64,000 nucleotides of DNA, taken from the NCBI GenBank assembly GCA_020725335.1, contig DYFF01000007.1, positions 186,001 to 250,000 on the forward strand. Reading direction: 5' to 3'. Numbering within the stretch: the first letter of the stretch is position 1; each line of letters begins with the position of its first letter. Under the pieces are notes generated by a model that made no database searches, was not told where the DNA came from, and saw only the letters and a list, made by a program, of their open reading frames with translations. The translations under genes were made by a program, and so were the position numbers. This document shows positions 53,353 to 62,398 of this stretch, one piece after another. This DNA comes from Thermodesulfovibrio sp. (GTDB lineage: Bacteria > Nitrospirota > Thermodesulfovibrionia > Thermodesulfovibrionales > Thermodesulfovibrionaceae).

Positions 53353-54630
53353 ATGTCTACTATTGTTATCATAGGTGCTCAATGGGGTGATGAAGGAAAA
53401 GGTAAGATTGTTGATTACTTAACAGAAAAATGTGATTATGTAGTTAGATTTCAGGGTGGATGTAATGCTGGCCACACTGTAGTTGTTGGCAATGAAAAAT
53501 ATATTCTCCATCTTATACCCTCAGGGATACTTCACAAAGGGAAAAAATGCTTTATCGGAAATGGTGTAGTTCTTGATCCCTCAGGATTATTAAAAGAAAT
53601 TGATACACTCATTAGCAAAGGAATTGAAGTTGATAATAACCTTTATATAGCAAAACATTGCCATCTCATCATGCCCTATCATATTGCAATTGAAGAACAA
53701 GCAGAAAAAAGGAAAAAAATAGGAACAACTAAAAAAGGCATTGGTCCTTGTTACACAGACAAAATTGCAAGAAATGGTGTTAGAATGGTAGACCTTCTGT
53801 ATCCAGATATTCTTAAAAACAAAATCAGAGCAAATCTTGAAATTATCAACTTCCTTCTTAAAAATCTTTATGGGGCTGAAATACTTGATGAAGAGCAAAT
53901 ATTTAATCAGTATATTATCTATGCAGAAAAATTAAAAAAATACATTGTAGATGCAGATGTTTTAATAAATAAAGCTATTGATAATGGTAAGAACATTCTT
54001 TTTGAAGGAGCACAAGGAACGCTTCTTGATATTGATCATGGAACATATCCTTATGTTACATCATCAAATACAATAGCAGGTGGTGCTTGTACTGGTACAG
54101 GAGTAAGTCCTAAAAAAATAGATAATATAATAGGAATTGTAAAAGCCTATACTACAAGAGTTGGGGAAGGACCTTTCCCAACCGAGATAAAGGATTCTTT
54201 AGGTGAGGAAATAAGAAAAAAAGGTGGAGAGTATGGAGCCACTACAGGAAGACCTCGCAGGTGTGGATGGCTTGACCTTGTAGGGCTTAGACATGCTGTT
54301 AGAGTTAACGGTTTTACAGGAATCGCTATAACAAAGCTTGATATTCTCGATGGAATTGAGAAACTTAAAGTATGTGTTGGCTATAAGTATGGAAATAGTA
54401 TTCTTGAAGATTTTCCAAAAGAACTTGAAATTCTACAAAATTGTACCCCAATATATGAAGAAATACCTGGCTGGAAAGAAAATACTGCAGGGATAAAGGA
54501 TTATGAAAATCTCCCCCATAATGCTAAAAAATATCTTCAATTTATTGAGGATTCATTAAAAGTAAAAATACAGATTATTTCCACAGGACAGAAAAGAGAT
54601 GAAATTATTATCAAGGAGTCTCCTGTATGA
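53353..54630 (+). CDS. purA: Adenylosuccinate synthetase
   Basis: PurA joins IMP and aspartate with GTP in AMP synthesis. The 425-residue enzyme opens IVIIGAQWGDEGKGKIVDYL (GTP/IMP loop), with GGCNAGHTVV, TKKGIGPCYTDKIARNG and GATTGRPRRCGWLDLV as further signatures. AAGGAGA precedes the ATG, 21 bp after serA, so it belongs to the same operon. The end overlaps comF by 32 bp. Confidence 0.97.
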   Translation: MSTIVIIGAQWGDEGKGKIVDYLTEKCDYVVRFQGGCNAGHTVVVGNEKYILHLIPSGILHKGKKCFIGNGVVLDPSGLLKEIDTLISKGIEVDNNLYIAKHCHLIMPYHIAIEEQAEKRKKIGTTKKGIGPCYTDKIARNGVRMVDLLYPDILKNKIRANLEIINFLLKNLYGAEILDEEQIFNQYIIYAEKLKKYIVDADVLINKAIDNGKNILFEGAQGTLLDIDHGTYPYVTSSNTIAGGACTGTGVSPKKIDNIIGIVKAYTTRVGEGPFPTEIKDSLGEEIRKKGGEYGATTGRPRRCGWLDLVGLRHAVRVNGFTGIAITKLDILDGIEKLKVCVGYKYGNSILEDFPKELEILQNCTPIYEEIPGWKENTAGIKDYENLPHNAKKYLQFIEDSLKVKIQIISTGQKRDEIIIKESPV

Positions 54631-55261
54631 ACTAATTTTTTTTGAAAAATGTCCTATTTGTAATAACGAATCTTCCTGTCAGGTATCACCCTTCTGTCTA
54701 ACTTGTTGGGCAACAATTAGACCTTTTGAAAATCAAAAAATAACAAAGGGTAAATTTCATAAAAATTTCTGGAATTATATTGATGCACTTTATAGTTACT
54801 CCAGCTATGAAGGAACGATAAAAGAAGCTATACACATTTTCAAATATAAAAAAATAATGAGACTTGGGAAGCAGTTGGGAAAACTTTTGAGTAAAATTGA
54901 AAAACCATTAATAGATATAATAATACCAGTTCCTTTGCATGCTAACAAATTAAAAGAAAGAGAATTCAATCAATCTGCAATACTTGCAAGAGAATTATCA
55001 GAAGCTTGGGGCATTCCTTTGATTCTTGATTGTCTTATAAAAATAAAAAATACTAAGGAACAAGCCCTATTAAGTGAAGTTGATAGAAAAGAAAATCTTA
55101 AGGATGCTTTTATTGTCAGGACTAAATTGAATAATCTAAAAGTTGGTTTAATAGACGACGTTGTGACAACAGGGAGCACTTTAACAGAATGTGCAAAGGT
55201 TTTAAAAATAAAGGGTGAAGCTAAAAACATATATGCTATCACTTTAGCAAGAGCCAATTAG
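54599..55261 (+). CDS. comF: ComF-family phosphoribosyltransferase
   Basis: The 220-residue protein has an N-terminal zinc-ribbon (CPICNNESSCQVSPFCLTCW) and a PRTase fold ending with the PRPP loop GLIDDVVTTGSTLTEC. ComF participates in natural transformation in several bacteria, and DprA is also encoded in this window. The ATG lies 32 bp inside purA with no strong ribosome site, so translational coupling is likely. It is convergent with the YedF-like gene, 3 bp away. Confidence 0.9.
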   Translation: MKLLSRSLLYELIFFEKCPICNNESSCQVSPFCLTCWATIRPFENQKITKGKFHKNFWNYIDALYSYSSYEGTIKEAIHIFKYKKIMRLGKQLGKLLSKIEKPLIDIIIPVPLHANKLKEREFNQSAILARELSEAWGIPLILDCLIKIKNTKEQALLSEVDRKENLKDAFIVRTKLNNLKVGLIDDVVTTGSTLTECAKVLKIKGEAKNIYAITLARAN

Positions 55262-55264
55262 AAA

Positions 55265-55849
55265 TTAACCAATCCATATAGTTTTATTAAAATCAGATAT
55301 CCCTTCTATAAAATGATTTGTGGTTCCTCTGAAGCCAACTTTAAGTTGATCTTCAAGGTTGTAGTATTTTAAACAAGTACCGCAAGTAAATATCTCAACA
55401 CCCCTCTCTTCTAATTTCTTTAACAAATTGATAAAATCTTCATCTTTAGTAGAAAGTTTAACTGCAGTATTCATAAGAAAAATCATATTAGGTAATTGAT
55501 TTATGGCAGTCATTGTTTCAAAAAAAGCTTTCATCAATACTCTTCCAAGTTTTTCATCTTTACCAATTGTATCGGAGGCAATTATTATTAATAATTCTCT
55601 GGATGATTTCTTTTCATTTGATGCTATTTTACAAGTATAACCCTTAACTAATTTTACTTTCCAAAATGAGTTTTCCTTTTCAGATTCAAAATAGTATCCG
55701 AATCTTTCTGCATATCTCTTAATATTTTCTAAAGATGCCTCATTGTCAATTAATATAGTTATAAAACCTTCCTCTATCTTGGATAAAGCCTCCTCAGCAA
55801 GTATAATTGGCTTAGGACAACCCAAACCTCTCGCATCAACAGTTATCAT
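55265..55849 (-). CDS. yedF: YedF-like TusA/DsrE fusion protein
   Basis: The 194-residue protein fuses an N-terminal TusA-type sulfur carrier domain (DARGLGCPKPIILAEEAL, with the CPxP cysteine) to a C-terminal DsrE/F-like domain (SDTIGKDEKLGRVLMKAF, FTCGTCLKYY with paired cysteines). This matches the YedF family often linked to selenium or sulfur metabolism. No selD is nearby. The role, sulfur or selenium transfer by persulfide, is family inference. GGAGGG precedes the ATG. Confidence 0.86.
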   Translation of the reverse strand: MITVDARGLGCPKPIILAEEALSKIEEGFITILIDNEASLENIKRYAERFGYYFESEKENSFWKVKLVKGYTCKIASNEKKSSRELLIIIASDTIGKDEKLGRVLMKAFFETMTAINQLPNMIFLMNTAVKLSTKDEDFINLLKKLEERGVEIFTCGTCLKYYNLEDQLKVGFRGTTNHFIEGISDFNKTIWIG

Positions 55850-55946
55850 AACTGCCCTCCTCTTTTTATAAAAAATTTAACATTGTTTTATAGAAGATTA
55901 AAAATAGATTGTTTCTATTAAAATTTCTTTTTTTATAGGGAAAATT

Positions 55947-56789
55947 TTATAAATCTTCTGCCCATTTTTTAGGGTCAAGTGCATCTCTTAGAGCTTCACC
56001 AAATAGATTAAAGGAGAGTACAGTTAAAAAAATTGCAATACCTGGGAAAAAACTCATCCACCAGGCAACTGTAATATAGTCCTTACCCACACTCAAAATT
56101 CCACCCCAGCTTGGTTCAGGAGGTTGAATCCCCAGTCCAAGGAAACTCAAACCACTTTCTATCAGGATTGCTCCCCCTACAGCAAAGGTTGCAGCTACAA
56201 TAACAGGATATATGGCATTCGGTAAAATATGTTTAAATATTATTCTAAAAGAACTTGCCCCCATTGCTTTTGATGCAAGAACAAATTCTCTTTCCTTCAA
56301 TGATAAAACTTCAGCCCTTACAAGTCTTGCCACATCCATCCATCCTGTGAGCCCTATAACTGCCATTATTATGTATATATTGGGTTCTAAGACAGCAACA
56401 ATAGCAAGAATCAAAAATAATGTAGGAAAAGATAACATAACATCTACAATTCTCATAATTAAAGAATCAATAAATCCTCCATAATATCCAGCTATTGAAC
56501 CAAGTAGTGTACCCGTTATTATTGCTATCCCCATAGCTATAATACCAACCTTTAAAGAAACTCTCGCACCGTATATGATTCTTGAAAGAACATCTCTTCC
56601 TAATTCATCTGTTCCAAAAAAGTGGTCTTTTGAAGGTGGTTCAAGGACTCTATAGACATTAATTTTATAGGGATCATAGGGAACTATAACTGGGGCTAAT
56701 AGAGCGATTAAAACAATCATCAGTATAAAACAGATACCTATAACCGCAATTGTATTGCTTAAAATTCTTAACAATATTATTTTAAACAT
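55947..56789 (-). CDS. Peptide/nickel-type ABC transporter permease (DppC/OppC)
   Basis: The 280-residue permease has about six membrane helices and an N-terminal OppC_N segment. ARGAR-like [21 protein letters not shown] and the EAA loop [22 protein letters not shown] are typical. It forms the second half of a DppB/DppC-type pair with the gene upstream, overlapping by 8 bp. No substrate-binding protein or ATPase gene is adjacent, so it must pair with proteins encoded elsewhere. The substrate could be peptide, nickel or another solute. Confidence 0.92.
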   Translation of the reverse strand: MFKIILLRILSNTIAVIGICFILMIVLIALLAPVIVPYDPYKINVYRVLEPPSKDHFFGTDELGRDVLSRIIYGARVSLKVGIIAMGIAIITGTLLGSIAGYYGGFIDSLIMRIVDVMLSFPTLFLILAIVAVLEPNIYIIMAVIGLTGWMDVARLVRAEVLSLKEREFVLASKAMGASSFRIIFKHILPNAIYPVIVAATFAVGGAILIESGLSFLGLGIQPPEPSWGGILSVGKDYITVAWWMSFFPGIAIFLTVLSFNLFGEALRDALDPKKWAEDL

Positions 56790-57762
56790 CTTTCTTCACT
56801 CTAATTCTTGGATCAACTAAAAAGTATGCAATATCTGCAATAAGATTGCCTATTAGCGTTAAAAAAGCTCCAATTATAAGAATACCCATTATTGTAGGAT
56901 AATCTCTTGACATAGCTGATGAATAAAAAAGTTGACCCATTCCTGGAATAGAAAATATACTCTCAAAAATAACGCTTCCGCCGATTAAGCCTGGAATAGC
57001 AAGTCCTAAAAGAGTAACAACTGGGAGTAAGGCATTTCTGAGAGCATGTTTTACAATCACCACATTTTCAGGCAAACCCTTTGCCCTTGCAGTTCTAATA
57101 TAGTCTTGCTTTAATACCTCAAGCATACTTGATCTTGTATATCGAGACATTCCAGCTAATCCAGCAAAAGACATTATGGTAACAGGCATAATTAAATGTT
57201 TTATCCAATCAATTATTCTATCTTTGAAAGGTAAGGTTTCTGCTCCTATACTTTGTATTCCTGAAATAGGAAGCCATCCTAAATTAACTCCAAATATTAT
57301 CATTGCAATCAGTGCAAGCCAAAAAGTTGGTACAGAAAAACCAGTGAAAACAAAAACCGTAAGAGATCTGTCAATTAAACTTCCTGGCTTTAAGGCAGAA
57401 TAAATACCAATAGGTATTGAAATGATAAAAATCAGTAAAAGAGATAACAAATTAAGAGTAACCGTGATAGGAAGCCTCTCTTTTACTTTATCTTTAACAG
57501 CTCTGCCATCAACAAAACTTTTACCAAGGTCTAAAGTAATAATCATCTTTAACCAATTAAAATAACGTTCATGAAGAGGCTTATCTAATCCATAAAGTTT
57601 TTTTAAAGCTTCCGCAGCTTCGGGTGAAGCCTTAGGAGACAATTCTTCTTGGAAAGTAGCAGGAGAACCGGGTGCAAGATTAATTACGATAAAACATATT
57701 AAAGTGATACCGATCAGAATAGGTATCATTAGGAAAAATCTTTTTACTAAATAAGAAAGCAT
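56782..57762 (-). CDS. Peptide/nickel-type ABC transporter permease (DppB/OppB)
   Basis: The 326-residue permease begins with the typical [20 protein letters not shown] helix and contains [14 protein letters not shown], the EAA loop [27 protein letters not shown] and [20 protein letters not shown] of the OppB family. It overlaps the DppC-type gene by 8 bp and starts about 50 bp after the ferredoxin-like gene. Confidence 0.92.
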   Translation of the reverse strand: MLSYLVKRFFLMIPILIGITLICFIVINLAPGSPATFQEELSPKASPEAAEALKKLYGLDKPLHERYFNWLKMIITLDLGKSFVDGRAVKDKVKERLPITVTLNLLSLLLIFIISIPIGIYSALKPGSLIDRSLTVFVFTGFSVPTFWLALIAMIIFGVNLGWLPISGIQSIGAETLPFKDRIIDWIKHLIMPVTIMSFAGLAGMSRYTRSSMLEVLKQDYIRTARAKGLPENVVIVKHALRNALLPVVTLLGLAIPGLIGGSVIFESIFSIPGMGQLFYSSAMSRDYPTIMGILIIGAFLTLIGNLIADIAYFLVDPRIRVKKDV

Positions 57763-57812
57763 AGATAAAATTTTACTACAAAATGGAAATTTTATAAAAA
57801 TAAAATGAATTT

Positions 57813-58469
57813 CTAATTTTTAATATTCCCATCTACATCTATTATTTTTTCTTCAAAAGATATTTTTTTGTCTGCCCTTTGGAGAGACTCTCGCACTATC
57901 CAACTTAACCCCCCACAACATGGAACAGTCATTCTTAATACTAATACTGATTTAATATTATTTAATTTGAAGATTTCTGTTAATTTCTCTAAATATAGAT
58001 TAGAATCATCAAGCTTAGGACATGCAATTAATAATTTTCTATCCTTTAATAAGTTTTCATGGAATTTTTTACATGAAAAGGCAGTACAATCGGCTGCAAT
58101 AAGAAGATCTGCATTTCTTAAAAAAGGAGCATTTACTGAGATAAGTCTTAGCTGAATAGGCCAATTATTTAGTTTGTGGTCTTTAACTGATGATAAACAT
58201 TCACAAACCGGTGGCTCGAGATTTTTTAATAACTGCAAATACTTTTTAGTTGCTTCTTCATTAAAAGGTTTAGCTTCTCTTTCAACAATAGTAATCGCTC
58301 CCTTCGGACAACTGCCGAGACATGCCCCTAATCCATCACAATAAATTTCATTCACTAACTTTGCTTTACCATTAATTATTTTTATTGCTCCTTCAGCACA
58401 AGCATTAACACACATTCCGCAGCCATCACACTTATCTTCATCAATAGAAATTATTGATCTTATAGGCAT
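57813..58469 (-). CDS. 4Fe-4S dicluster ferredoxin protein with extra cysteine domain
   Basis: The 218-residue protein has two [4Fe-4S] motifs at the N-terminus ([11 protein letters not shown], then [11 protein letters not shown]) and a C-terminal domain of unknown function. That domain has [34 protein letters not shown] and VPCCGGLSW. This combination recurs in anaerobes as an uncharacterised electron-transfer protein. The first cluster motif is complete; the second has GLG spacing. AGGTAAG precedes the ATG. A link to the downstream transporter genes is only positional. Confidence 0.85.
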   Translation of the reverse strand: MPIRSIISIDEDKCDGCGMCVNACAEGAIKIINGKAKLVNEIYCDGLGACLGSCPKGAITIVEREAKPFNEEATKKYLQLLKNLEPPVCECLSSVKDHKLNNWPIQLRLISVNAPFLRNADLLIAADCTAFSCKKFHENLLKDRKLLIACPKLDDSNLYLEKLTEIFKLNNIKSVLVLRMTVPCCGGLSWIVRESLQRADKKISFEEKIIDVDGNIKN

Positions 58470-58558
58470 CTCTTACCTCCAAAATATTTCATTTTACTTA
58501 GTAATTTAAGTATAGAAGGGATTAATTGGATAAAAATATGATTTAAATCATAAAACTA

Positions 58559-59263
58559 TTAAATTTCATATATGTTTTTCATTTCATTAGTGTATTCTCC
58601 ATTTTCTTCATAGATGAAAAGAGGTTTTTCAACTTTAAGAGATATTTTCCCTCCCTTGACAGCTTCAATAAGAACCATTTTTGCCTCAGTTGATATTTTA
58701 GAATGGACAAATCGAAGGCGTTTTACCTCAAGATTATATCTACTCAAAGTTCTAATAATTTCAACTAACCTTTCAGGGAGATGAACCATGCAAAGTCTTC
58801 CTCTATGTCTCAAGCTCCTTTGAGCTATTTCAGCAATATCTGCTACGGAGAGACTAAATTCATGTCTTGCAATTGCTTTTTCTTCCTTAGGACTAATTTT
58901 TCCTGTTCCAGGCCTTCTAAAGGGAGGATTAGTGAAAACAAGGTCAAAGCCTTTTTCATCAAATTTTTTCGCGTCTACACAATAAACTTTAATTTGATTC
59001 TCAAGCCCATTTATTTCAATATTTTTCTTAGCAAATTCAGAGAGATCGGCTTGTATTTCAATCATTGTTATTTTACTATGGGTATATTTTTTTGCAACTA
59101 TCATTCCTATTATTCCTGTCCCTGCTCCTAAATCTAAGGCATTATTTAATCTTTTTAAATTTATGAAATTTGCTAATATTATTGAGTCAACACTGAAACG
59201 ATATCCCTCAACTGGCTGATATATCTTTAAATTGCCGATAGAGTCAATCGTGAAATTTTGCAT
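58559..59263 (-). CDS. TrmN6-like tRNA1(Val) adenine-N6-methyltransferase
   Basis: The 234-residue class I methyltransferase has the SAM motif LDLGAGTGIIGMIVA and the catalytic NPPF motif in FTNPPFRRPGTGKISPK, which marks N6-adenine methyltransferases. It resembles E. coli YfiC/TrmN6, which modifies A37 of tRNA1-Val. The start lies directly against the end of the thymidylate synthase-like gene. The tRNA target is by family only. Confidence 0.87.
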   Translation of the reverse strand: MQNFTIDSIGNLKIYQPVEGYRFSVDSIILANFINLKRLNNALDLGAGTGIIGMIVAKKYTHSKITMIEIQADLSEFAKKNIEINGLENQIKVYCVDAKKFDEKGFDLVFTNPPFRRPGTGKISPKEEKAIARHEFSLSVADIAEIAQRSLRHRGRLCMVHLPERLVEIIRTLSRYNLEVKRLRFVHSKISTEAKMVLIEAVKGGKISLKVEKPLFIYEENGEYTNEMKNIYEI

Positions 59264-59983
59264 TTATTCGTATTTTAGAGTTCTTAACTTGACCAACTCT
59301 TCCTGATATCCATAAATATGTGCTCCCGCAGAATAAGCATACATAGAACCATTTTTTAATCCTGTTTCAGAACAAACATATTGCTTGAGAAGCTCTATTC
59401 CTCCAAGGTTAGTCGGAAATCCTGCCCATAAATCCCAAGATCTAAAATATACTGTAACTGTTAGAAAAAGTTCATCTTCAGAGGGAACTGCCTTAAAATC
59501 GATAAGTCTTAGACATGGAGGATCAAGTTTGCCATCATTCCCATAACAAACATCTAAATCTATAGGTGTTCCAACCTCTATAATTGCTTGATTAGTTAGG
59601 GGAGTTTTTCTAAGAAGTTCTATGACCCTATCTAATTGTGTGCCTTTATTGGGCATAGGGTTATGAATTCTTGAAGAATACCTATAAGTTTCATTTTCAC
59701 TCAATTCAGGATTCATCAAGTAATCTATGAAATAGTTTTCTATATATTCCATGCTCGTTGGTGAAGGAATACAAAGATGTGGAGGTATCTGCGGGACAAT
59801 ATCTTGCCAAGGTTTTTCTATATATACTGCTATCCCTGGATATTGAATTCTGTATTGTTCATTTTCAAAAGAACCATGCTGGATTTTTTGAATATAACCA
59901 TTATCTAAGATATTATAAATCAACTGAAACCACGCATCTGATATTGTTAATGCATTTATGCAAAAGGGTTTGCAGTTTGTCAT
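59264..59983 (-). CDS. Archaeal-type thymidylate synthase-like protein
   Basis: The 239-residue protein keeps the thymidylate synthase/dCMP hydroxymethylase core: catalytic Cys157 in LDPPCLRLIDF, Arg-Ser in YFRSWDLWAGFPTNLGG (R181, D184, N192) and SAGAHIYGYQEE (H222, Y224). The lengths and spacing fit the methanogen-type TS (as in Methanocaldococcus) rather than the 264-316-residue bacterial ThyA. The N-terminal phosphate-binding Arg region is divergent. It could be the dTMP-forming enzyme or a related hydroxymethylase. It sits in a GGDEF/TS/TrmN6 run with 0-5 bp spacing. Confidence 0.78.
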   Translation of the reverse strand: MTNCKPFCINALTISDAWFQLIYNILDNGYIQKIQHGSFENEQYRIQYPGIAVYIEKPWQDIVPQIPPHLCIPSPTSMEYIENYFIDYLMNPELSENETYRYSSRIHNPMPNKGTQLDRVIELLRKTPLTNQAIIEVGTPIDLDVCYGNDGKLDPPCLRLIDFKAVPSEDELFLTVTVYFRSWDLWAGFPTNLGGIELLKQYVCSETGLKNGSMYAYSAGAHIYGYQEELVKLRTLKYE

Positions 59984-59987
59984 AACT

Positions 59988-61874
59988 TTAATAATTTTCT
60001 TCTGTCCACATATCCTGCGTAAATCTAATGACTCTATTTCTACCCATTTCCTTTGCTTTATATAAGGCTACATCAGCAAACTTGATAGCCTCCCAAAAAT
60101 TTTGTGTATCAACTGGAAATTCACTAACACCTATACTTATGGTTTTCTGAATGAATCCTCCTGTAATCTTTATTTTTATATCTTCAATCCTTTTTCTTAT
60201 TTTTTCTGCAATTTCTATGCTGTTTCCTTCTTTAGAATCTATAAGCAATACAAGAAACTCTTCTCCTCCAAAACGAATAACAAGATCAGAAGCTCTAACA
60301 CTATTTTTAATATTATTACCAATTTCTTTTAATACCACATCTCCTGTGTCATGTCCATAGACATCATTTATTTGTTTAAAGAAATCTATATCACACATCA
60401 AAAGCCCAAGAATAGTGCCTCTTCTAAGTATACCAGCAACTATGTTTTCAAAACTTTCTTCTAAAAATCTTCTGTTGTAAAGCCCGGTTAAAGCGTCTTT
60501 GAAACTGGACTCTTTTAAAGCCTTCATAAGTCTTTTTGCTTCAATAACTGGTTGAGCTTCTTGTATATATCTCATAGCTTTTTTAATCTTCTTTTCAAAC
60601 TCTTCTAAATCACATTCCTCTCTCTTTGCACAAATAAACTGAACTACTCCACCGACATTACCCTCAGTAATTATTGGAAGGCAGAAATGAATAACATCTT
60701 TATCTTCAATGAAATACTTACAGATATTAGGATAAGCTGCGGATGATATAAGATGAGCTGTTCTATTTACTCTACATAATTGACAATCCAGCAAAATGTC
60801 TCTACTACAGTAAAGTTGCAATCCCTCTGCCTCTTTAGGAAAGATCACTTTCATAGTATTTGTGCTATTTGATACTTCATATATAATAAAACTATCAAAT
60901 TTAAGTTCTTCGCTGAATATCCTTGCAAGCCTCATATACACATCATCAATTGTATCATCCTCCTCAATAATCTTTTTAAAGGAAGACAAGCCACTTAGTG
61001 CATCCATAAATTTATTGAATTCAGTTGTAAGCTGCCCAAGTTCATCTTTTGAATACACAGTTAGTTTTTTAGTTAAATCTATATCTCCTGAATGAAGTTT
61101 TTTAAATTGATCAGTGATTTCAGTTACACTTTTTCTTAATGACTGTGATATTAAAAATCCAAAAGCTCCAGATAACAATGCTGTTATCAAAAAAACAGAG
61201 CTTATTATTAATACAGAAAAATTAAACTTTTCATACATTTTTTCTTCAAAAATTCTCCATTCGTTTAATATGTTCAATAAATTTTGATTTAAAATTTTTA
61301 TAGATTCACTTGTTGTAACATCATAATAACTGACTTTTTCTAAAAGAGAGTTTAAATTATTTTTATTTAATCTTTCACTTTTAATCTCATCAAGAATATT
61401 ATCTAAATGTTCAATTCTTGATATAACATCCTCTACAAGTTTTCTACTATTAACATTCTGCAATGGATAGACTGAGAATCTGTCAATTAAAAGATCTGTA
61501 ATTATTGAATAATCCACTACAGTACCACCATTAAGTAATGCGTTTAGAAAATTTTTACAATCTTGCAATCTTTCTTTAGCTCTTGAGTAATTTGCATTTA
61601 TTGAATCTTGATCATTGTAAATTATAATTTTATGTACTGAAATATTAGCTCCTCTAAGTTTTCTTATTACAGAATTAGTAGCCTTCTCTTGAGGGACTAT
61701 TTCCTCAACCATTTGTTCTGACATTAAGCTCATTTTAAAAATAGTAAGCAATGATATTGAAGATATAAGCAATAACCAAAATAGAGAACCTAATGAAAAA
61801 AATAGAATTTTCTGATTTATTGAAAGATTTCTGAAAATTAAGATGTTTATAATATTTCTGAATACTTCTTTCAT
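59988..61874 (-). CDS. Membrane GGDEF diguanylate cyclase with HAMP and GAF-like domains
   Basis: The 628-residue sensor has a membrane helix near residues 25-50, a helical extracytoplasmic region (~50-215), a second membrane helix near 222-245, a HAMP linker, a GAF-like domain (about 305-460, with several cysteines that may bind a metal or heme) and a C-terminal GGDEF domain. The GGDEF domain keeps FGGEEFLVLL, with an RASD inhibitory site five residues before it, and is therefore probably an active, product-inhibited cyclase. The ligand is unknown. It heads the run GGDEF, TS-like, TrmN6-like. Confidence 0.9.
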   Translation of the reverse strand: MKEVFRNIINILIFRNLSINQKILFFSLGSLFWLLLISSISLLTIFKMSLMSEQMVEEIVPQEKATNSVIRKLRGANISVHKIIIYNDQDSINANYSRAKERLQDCKNFLNALLNGGTVVDYSIITDLLIDRFSVYPLQNVNSRKLVEDVISRIEHLDNILDEIKSERLNKNNLNSLLEKVSYYDVTTSESIKILNQNLLNILNEWRIFEEKMYEKFNFSVLIISSVFLITALLSGAFGFLISQSLRKSVTEITDQFKKLHSGDIDLTKKLTVYSKDELGQLTTEFNKFMDALSGLSSFKKIIEEDDTIDDVYMRLARIFSEELKFDSFIIYEVSNSTNTMKVIFPKEAEGLQLYCSRDILLDCQLCRVNRTAHLISSAAYPNICKYFIEDKDVIHFCLPIITEGNVGGVVQFICAKREECDLEEFEKKIKKAMRYIQEAQPVIEAKRLMKALKESSFKDALTGLYNRRFLEESFENIVAGILRRGTILGLLMCDIDFFKQINDVYGHDTGDVVLKEIGNNIKNSVRASDLVIRFGGEEFLVLLIDSKEGNSIEIAEKIRKRIEDIKIKITGGFIQKTISIGVSEFPVDTQNFWEAIKFADVALYKAKEMGRNRVIRFTQDMWTEENY

Positions 61875-62037
61875 TTTTATATTTTCTATAATTCGGTTAT
61901 TTTATTATAAAAAGTTAATAAATATAATTATAAAGTTAATAAATATACAATATTTCACGATTGATAGGCAACTTAAAAAAATTTAGAGGAGATTAATTTG
62001 AAAATTTTAATTTAGAATGATTAATGAAAAAATAAAG
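61875..62037. other. AT-rich intergenic region with a possible gene-start remnant
   Basis: These 163 bp between the GGDEF gene and tRNA-Ala hold no gene. On the plus strand GAGGAGA is followed by TTG and four sense codons (MKILI) then TAG (61999-62016), which resembles the beginning of a response-regulator gene that has been lost. No clear terminator hairpin follows the tRNAs on the minus strand. Confidence 0.4.
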
Positions 62038-62110
62038 TGGAGGTGAAGGGATTCGAACCCACGACCTCCTGCGTGCAAAGCAGGCGCTCTCCCAACTGAG
62101 CTACACCCCC
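62038..62110 (-). tRNA. tRNA-Ala (TGC)
   Basis: The minus strand folds into a full cloverleaf of 73 bases starting GGGGGTGTAGCTCAG. The anticodon loop is CTTTGCAAA with anticodon TGC, and the T arm reads GTGGGTTCGAATCCC. The acceptor stem contains the G3-U70 pair that is the main alanine identity element. CCA is not encoded. Confidence 0.97.
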
Positions 62111-62120
62111 ACAGTCTCAA

Positions 62121-62194
<74 letters not shown>

Positions 62195-62205
62195 ATCAAC
62201 ATTTA

Positions 62206-62235
62206 AAGTTACCTGAAAAATATAATTTTTGTCAA
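62206..62235 (-). promoter_or_regulatory. Probable promoter of the tRNA-Ile/tRNA-Ala unit
   Basis: Minus-strand TTGACA (62235-62230) is a perfect -35. An 18-base spacer leads to the weak -10 TAACTT (62211-62206), 12 bases before the tRNA-Ile 5' end. The promoter begins just beyond the last block of repeat copy B. Confidence 0.5.
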
Positions 62236-62237
62236 CC

Positions 62238-62398
62238 TTTGCTCTTTCCTCAAAAATAATTTTGCTGAAAAAATGGGTGTTGTGCACATAATTGACAAAT
62301 AAGGCAATCATCCATGTTATCCTATTACTATGGAATTACAAACAAAGCGTCTATAAATCCCTACACAATAAAAATTAAGTAAAGAAATAGAAAAATTT
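62238..62398 (-). repeat. Dispersed intergenic repeat, copy B
   Basis: Copy B lies between mtaD and tRNA-Ile, in the same orientation to its flanking genes as copy A: it follows the 3' end of one gene and precedes the 5' end of the next. The strongest blocks against copy A are 62285-62309 (23/25) and 62244-62271 (27/28), with AATTTTTCTATTTC at 62398-62385. It is about 60 bases shorter than copy A. Its far end supplies the last codons and stop of mtaD. Confidence 0.8.
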
